Source of the DNA: Podila epigama
Taxonomy: Eukaryota; Mortierellomycota; Mortierellomycetes; Mortierellales; Mortierellaceae
Assembly (NCBI GenBank): GCA_015679605.1
Contig: JAAAVE010000110.1
Location: 22,284 to 33,096, forward strand
Reading direction: 5' to 3'
DNA: 10,813 nt
The position numbers were made by a program, and so were the translations under genes. Below, piece by piece: positions 6,246 through 10,813 of this stretch. Below the pieces are notes generated by a model that saw only the letters and a list, made by a program, of their open reading frames with translations, had not been told where the DNA came from and did no database searches. Positions within the stretch are counted from its first letter, which is position 1; the number at the start of each line of letters is the position of its first letter.

Positions 6246-9200
6246 CTACTTGTCCAAGACTACACTGTTGACTCGATCCACAAGTGCCTCCACCTCCTTG
6301 TGTACCGGCGTATCCGTCTTGTCACTGCCTGGTGCCGTCGGTGGCAACGACATAGATGTAACAGTCTTGTTGGGAACCGGCGTTACATCTGAAGCTTTCG
6401 AATCACTCGTTGTATTCGAAGGTGTCGTCGTCGTCACTGTCGTCGTCGCCGTCGGCGCAACCAAAAGTGGCGTCTTTGACTCGGATTGTGAGTTGGGCCC
6501 AGACTCAGACTTGGACTCACTTGACGCCATCTTACTCTCGCTCGCAAGAGTCACTGGCTCAATGTTTTTGATGTCAGTCTTGTCAGAGTTGTCGGCTCCT
6601 TTCTTAGTACTATCGGTGGTTTTATCTGCACCACTCGTGGTATGGATAGTGGGCGTGGTGTCCGTGGTGTTAGATCTCGTCGTCTCTACTGTTGTCAATG
6701 AGGTGGCTGGCACAACGACAGCATCGTTCTTGTTGTCAGTCGTGGCAAGGGTATCCAATGTGCTATGTATAGGGTTGGTCAAAGACGGTGCTGTCTTGTC
6801 ATTGTTGTCCGTGGCATGAACGGTTGTTGAAGGAGCTGCAGAAGGTGTGGTGTTATCGAGGGCCACATTTGTCCTAGTCGTCGCATCTTTTGAATCCGTT
6901 GTTTCGGTCAAATCTGTCTTGACGACTTCCCCACTGTCCTGACCCTTGTCGTTACTTGGAATCTTTGCTGATGCATTTGCACCTGTTGGCTCATGCTCAT
7001 GCTCATGTTCATGCTCATGTTCAGCGACCGACTCTAATTGTGTAGTGTTGCTCCGTACAGCACTATCCTGAGTCTCCCCAGACCACTCTGTGCTAGTCTG
7101 GTGTGTTACTTCTGCTCCCTTGGCCTCGCCCACACTAGCTCCTGGCCACTATTGTCATCACAAAAGCAAAACGAGAACAAAGCAAAAAAAAGTCTGAGTA
7201 ACAGAGAAAGATTGAAGCTCCATATGCCTATGCATATGCAGATATTACAAACACACAAGTACAACTATTGAAACTTACAGGTTGATTCCAAGTTTCTTCG
7301 TCCACAGCCTCATCATCTTCATCGTCGCTGTCAAAATCAGGGGCACGGTCACCTCCAAAGGGATCAACGAGACCACTAGCCGCGTTGGCATGAGGGGCAT
7401 CAAAGTCACTGTTCGCTCCATATTCACCAATCCAGTTGCCTTCTTCCTCATCATCATCTTCATCCGAAGAGCCAAATTTGTCTGGGAGGTTATTGGTGAT
7501 TTGCTGACAAAGATAACGCGCAAACTATTTTTTGGAAAATAGCAAAAAGGGTGTAAGAAGCACATAGTAGAAAAGAAAAAAAAAAAAAACAAGCGTACCC
7601 AATTGGTATCCACTACGCCTCTCCATGATTGCCCACATACCTGATCGCTTGCCACATCACCCTCGTGTCCAGTGCCACTGTCACCTCCCAGGAAATCATT
7701 GTCATCGCCAAACTCGTCATTGTCATCCATATAGTCGTCGTTGGCATCGTCCAGCCCTGATTTGTGGCTCTCGATCACGTTTGGTCGAGAGCCACCGAGA
7801 ACAAGTGCATCACGCTCTTTGGTCTCCTTCAAGATCTTGGAAACATAGTTCCACCAATCCTCCAGATCAATGTACTCGTACAGCATGGGGAGCAAAGACG
7901 TCTGTGAATACAACTCGAGCAACCTGACGGTTTCATCAGCAATATATGTTAAATGGCCCATATAGCCGAGACGCACACCCTTGGGTTGAGCACTATATGC
8001 AAGGTTCACCAAATTAAAAAGACAAAAGAAAAGTCAGGTACACAAATACTTTTTTTTTTTCCATTTCTCCTCCCTTCCCCAACGTCTTTAGGAAAAGATT
8101 TTTGCTCAAAATGAATACATAAATGACACTTACCACTCATAGTCACACAGGCGCTGTGCATCCGTAATGCGTTTTGTCAACTGTCCATCCTTAAAAATGG
8201 AAATAGTCAGTCTTCGATTCCAGCCCTCAGTGATGCCAAGATTGCCTTTAGGTGGAATGTATACTCCATCCGGGCCAGGTCGACCAATATCGCCCATGGG
8301 TCGATGAAACACCTGGTGGACCATGTCGTAGACAACCGTGTGTAAAAAGTTGTTCCAAGGAAATTGGAAAAACAAATCAAAGCACGTCGTGATGATGCGA
8401 TGGTCTACAAATTGCAACTTCAAAAAGTCGCCCACTGGAATCATCGCATCGTCACTGCCAATCGAATTGGTAGACGTCAGAGTCGCAATGGTATTGCTGG
8501 CAATCACCGAGTTTGTGGCTGTTGTGGTGGGTCCCAGTGAAGGTGATGCCCGTGGGGTGGCCGAGTCATCTTTTTTTGCTACATCCGAGTTGCCGTTTTC
8601 TTTGCTTGTATTGTTAGAATTGGCGCCTCCAGCTCCTTGCTCCACTTCCTTTGATTTTCCCGATTCTGATTTGGCAGAATCCTCAGCCGACACAGCATGG
8701 GTGCCATTCACCAAATGCGGTTCCGAGCCCACGTTTGGCAAACTGTCGTTGATGTGATGGAACGGGGTAGAAACACAGGGTATCCGAACCGTCCCATCCG
8801 CCGAGACAGAGATAATGGGACGAGAATTGAGTACGGCCATGTTGGAGCAATGGAGAAGCTCTGCAAACATTTCACAGATCTTGAGACGCTCAAACCCAAG
8901 TGGGGTCTGCTTTCCAATCGACGTATCAATTGGTCCAGTCTAGGCTCAAAAAGAAGAATGAAAAGAATTCGTCATCATTTGACTCTTCTTTACTGTCAAG
9001 ATGCTCTTGCTCCCTTGCCACCTCCCGTTACTCATTAAAGGAGAGAAAAGGACAAGGTTGCCAATGTATCTTACCACTGATCTCGGCACTATAAGCAAAT
9101 CCCGAAAGTCCTCAATCCTGGATGCCAACACCTTCAAGAGATCACTCAAATCAACTACCTCGCAGGCTGGTTCTGTTGAATTGGGTGGGAGTGGTTCAAC

Positions 9201-10362
9201 ATCATAATCACTATAGATGGGAGAGAGGCCATAATGCATTAGATGACGGTCCGCCCCAGACCAAGCAAATGACACTCAGGCGTCAGAGTCTCGTGAAAAA
9301 ATCCATGGAGATAGTTACCTGTTGTTTCGTCGAATAAGCTCGATAAAGATGGTGACGCCGTTGATGAGTGTCGAGGACGAGTAGGGTGCATCTCGCTCAA
9401 GCATAAACTCAACAAGTTGTGTAACAATCATCTCACTCTTTAGCTCATCAATGAGGACATTTGTCCCGATCGAAGGCTGCTCTGGGTGCGAGGATTGTGA
9501 TATCGCAATGATGTCCAGCAGGACTTGAGAAGCGATAGAGTGGACCTAACGCGTAAATTGAATACAGCACATTCAAATATATCTCTTAGTATATGTGTTG
9601 ACTTGACGCCTATTCGTGTTCCACTCTGCCATGCAAAACATACCTCTGCGTCAAAGTTGGGGTCTAGGCGGTTTACGAGCCATGGCATGAGTCCTTGCTC
9701 GCTCAGCCACTTTGTGTGGTTGTTTGTGTGACATTCAGTGGAGAAAAAGAATGAAAAAGCGTGGCGTTTGGTTAATTGTGAATTCTTTGAATGCTCACAA
9801 CGGAAAATAAAATGTCCCAAAGAAAAAAAAAGATGAACAGAGCCCTTCCTTCACAAAACAGCCCCACCCCATCCCATCCCATCCATCTCTGCACCCAGGT
9901 ATTCTCTCACACACACAAGACTGGACTGGACACAAAATAGACAATAATATTACCTGAACAGTCCCCTTGCCATCAGGTGACTCTTCCATGCTAATGATCT
10001 TGAGTAGAAGATCCATAATAGAGGATGTGGACATGTGTAGTAATAGCTTTGGAACAACCTCTGGCTGTGACCTGATAAATTGCAACATCTAAAGGCAAAA
10101 ATATGACCAAACCGTGAATAAATAATTGGAATGTACCACCCACTGCAGCTTGCAACTCGAATCTGTTTGCCCTACCTCTCCAGTTTTTTTCATGAGAAAG
10201 ACGCCGATGACCTTGGCAAAGTAGCTTGCTTGAACGGGGTTCAGTGGTGGGGGTCGATCTAGAAACTCCCAAAACTTGGCCAGAATCTCAATGTTGTTTA
10301 GAGCCGATTCAAAGATGCCCCACACCTCACAGGCAATGACTTCGCAAGCTATAAACGGATAT
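6246..10362 (-). CDS. SAPS-domain protein, Sit4/PP6 phosphatase regulatory subunit (5' partial, nine exons)
   Basis: Homologue of yeast Sap185/Sap190, fission yeast Ekc1 and human PPP6R1-3, which bind the Sit4/PP6 catalytic subunit and direct it in TORC1 signalling and cell-cycle control. Exons on the minus strand: 10362-10176, 10088-9954, 9709-9644, 9545-9319, 9210-9075, 8939-8134, 7992-7641, 7524-7279 and 7148-6246. All introns are GT-AG (87-244 bp) and phases join cleanly to give 1018 residues. SAPS landmarks: YPFIACEV (1-8), PLNPVQASYFAKVIG (39-53), MDLLLKIIS (87-95), WLSEQGL (108-114), FPWNNFLH (433-440), GYMGHLT (528-534), then QITNNLPDKFG followed by acidic runs. A low-complexity insert of about 125 residues (282-408) splits the SAPS fold, as in other fungi. 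The last 300 residues are Ser/Thr/Asp-rich with an (EH)5 repeat. The roughly 70-80 residue N-terminus is missing from the visible exons. Acceptors of exons 3 and 8 are the least certain boundaries. Confidence 0.93.
6989..7024 (-). repeat. Hexanucleotide repeat encoding (Glu-His)n in the SAPS C-terminal tail
   Basis: Alternating GAG/GAA and CAT codons on the minus strand (read as GCTCAT/GTTCAT units on +) encode about five Glu-His pairs (EHEHEHEHEHEP) near residue 765. It lies in the disordered C-terminal tail. The pattern is a tandem codon-pair expansion and probably varies in length between strains. Confidence 0.85.
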
Positions 10363-10813
10363 CTACAATAAAAGAAGAATCACTGTCAGCCTTTTGACAT
10401 GTACATGTAACATCATGGAGACCAATCCTTCACCCTTGGGGCACACACACACGACACACCACACGACACACAAGGAAAAAAAGGAAACGTATAATCGCCA
10501 CGACGGCCACCGTTCGCCTTGTACTGCCGTTGAACAAACAAGGAGGTGGCGGCATTTAGCTCCTCGCTTTTCCCCAAATCTTTTTGTTCGCTTTGTCAAA
10601 CCTCTCTCCCCCTTTTGGCTCTGTTAAATCACAACTGTAACCGTCGCTATTTGTCGCGTGTGATCTGCAACCTTTTGTGTTGCGTGGTATACTTTTTCCT
10701 TGCTTTTCATCTTTCCTGTTTCTTTTGTTGTTGTTGACGTACGTTTTCCTTTCTCGAGGGTAGAGAGCTGCAGCTGTGAATCATCTTGTTTTTTTTTTTT
10801 TTGTTTTGTGGCA
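10363..10813 (-). other. Probable 5' intron or upstream region of the SAPS gene; no exon recognised
   Basis: The first visible SAPS exon begins with the last base of a split codon, directly after TTTTATTGTAG, with a CTGAC branch-point-like motif (minus strand, 10389-10385) about 20 bases upstream. A real 3' splice site is therefore well supported, and this stretch should begin as an intron. No frame to the right edge encodes the conserved SAPS N-terminus (a short segment with Phe/Trp followed by acidic and leucine-rich helices). The stretch holds CA/CGACA repeats (10440-10472), pyrimidine tracts and a T14 run (10789-10802). The missing exon most likely lies beyond the window. Confidence 0.6.

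Noticed and set aside
6163-6819. 218-residue open frame on the + strand opposite the last SAPS exon
   Set aside because: It is antisense to Ser/Thr/Asp-rich coding sequence, whose codons seldom yield stops on the other strand; its Val/Ser/Leu-rich composition is the expected mirror image.
7530-7635. In-frame continuation of SAPS exon 7 through the intron
   Set aside because: The readthrough adds a phenylalanine run from the T tract, and a clear donor (CAG/GTATGT) and acceptor (AATAG) join two conserved SAPS segments in frame.
8338-8757. 139-residue + strand frame opposite SAPS exon 6
   Set aside because: Shadow of the confirmed minus-strand exon; the sense protein carries conserved SAPS motifs, the antisense does not.
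1-10813. tRNA, rRNA, CRISPR, transposon terminal repeats and prokaryotic operon signals
   Set aside because: I looked for T-arm-like GTTCRA motifs with matching stems, regularly spaced direct repeats and transposase motifs and found none that held up.

Overview
The window looks like nuclear DNA from a filamentous or early-diverging fungus. The best fit is Mucoromycota in the broad sense (Mortierella-like), but this is an inference. The evidence is a spliced gene with short GT-AG introns, a fungus-specific Ecl1-type zinc-binding protein, a SAPS-family PP6/Sit4 phosphatase subunit with the long low-complexity insert and tail typical of fungi, and intergenic DNA full of A/T homopolymers and microsatellites. 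I see no sign of bacterial gene organisation, a CRISPR array, a prophage or a complete transposon.

Layout from left to right. Positions 1-614 hold no confident gene. A single-exon gene on the minus strand (615-1868) encodes a 417-residue protein with four Myb/SANT-like repeats. A 1.5 kb low-complexity intergenic stretch (1869-3415) follows; it is T-rich on the + strand, then switches to A-rich, and it contains a G-rich tract. A minus-strand gene (3416-3970) encodes a 184-residue Ecl1/'life-span regulatory factor' family protein. Between it and the next gene lies a 1.36 kb divergent intergenic region (3971-5330). Its dense microsatellites change from GT/GA-rich to CA/CT-rich close to a 15-bp palindrome containing a Gcn4/AP-1 core. 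A + strand, apparently intronless gene (5331-6128) encodes an unrecognised 265-residue protein, preceded by an overlapping upstream reading frame with a strong start context. After a 117-bp convergent gap with an A22 run, the rest of the window (6246-10362, minus strand) is nine exons of a SAPS-domain protein. Its extreme N-terminus lies beyond the right edge or past an unusually long intron (10363-10813).

Functional picture. The two confidently recognised families both belong to nutrient-response biology in yeasts: SAPS proteins partner the Sit4/PP6 phosphatase in TORC1-linked signalling, and Ecl1-family proteins mediate starvation responses and chronological lifespan. The Gcn4-type palindrome upstream of the Ecl1-like gene fits that theme. 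Gene clustering in fungi is often incidental, so the shared theme is suggestive only. I did not find a clearly new multi-gene system. The most interesting leads are the Ecl1 upstream palindrome within the microsatellite switch, the orphan gene with its overlapping upstream frame, and the arginine-rich N-terminus of the four-SANT protein.
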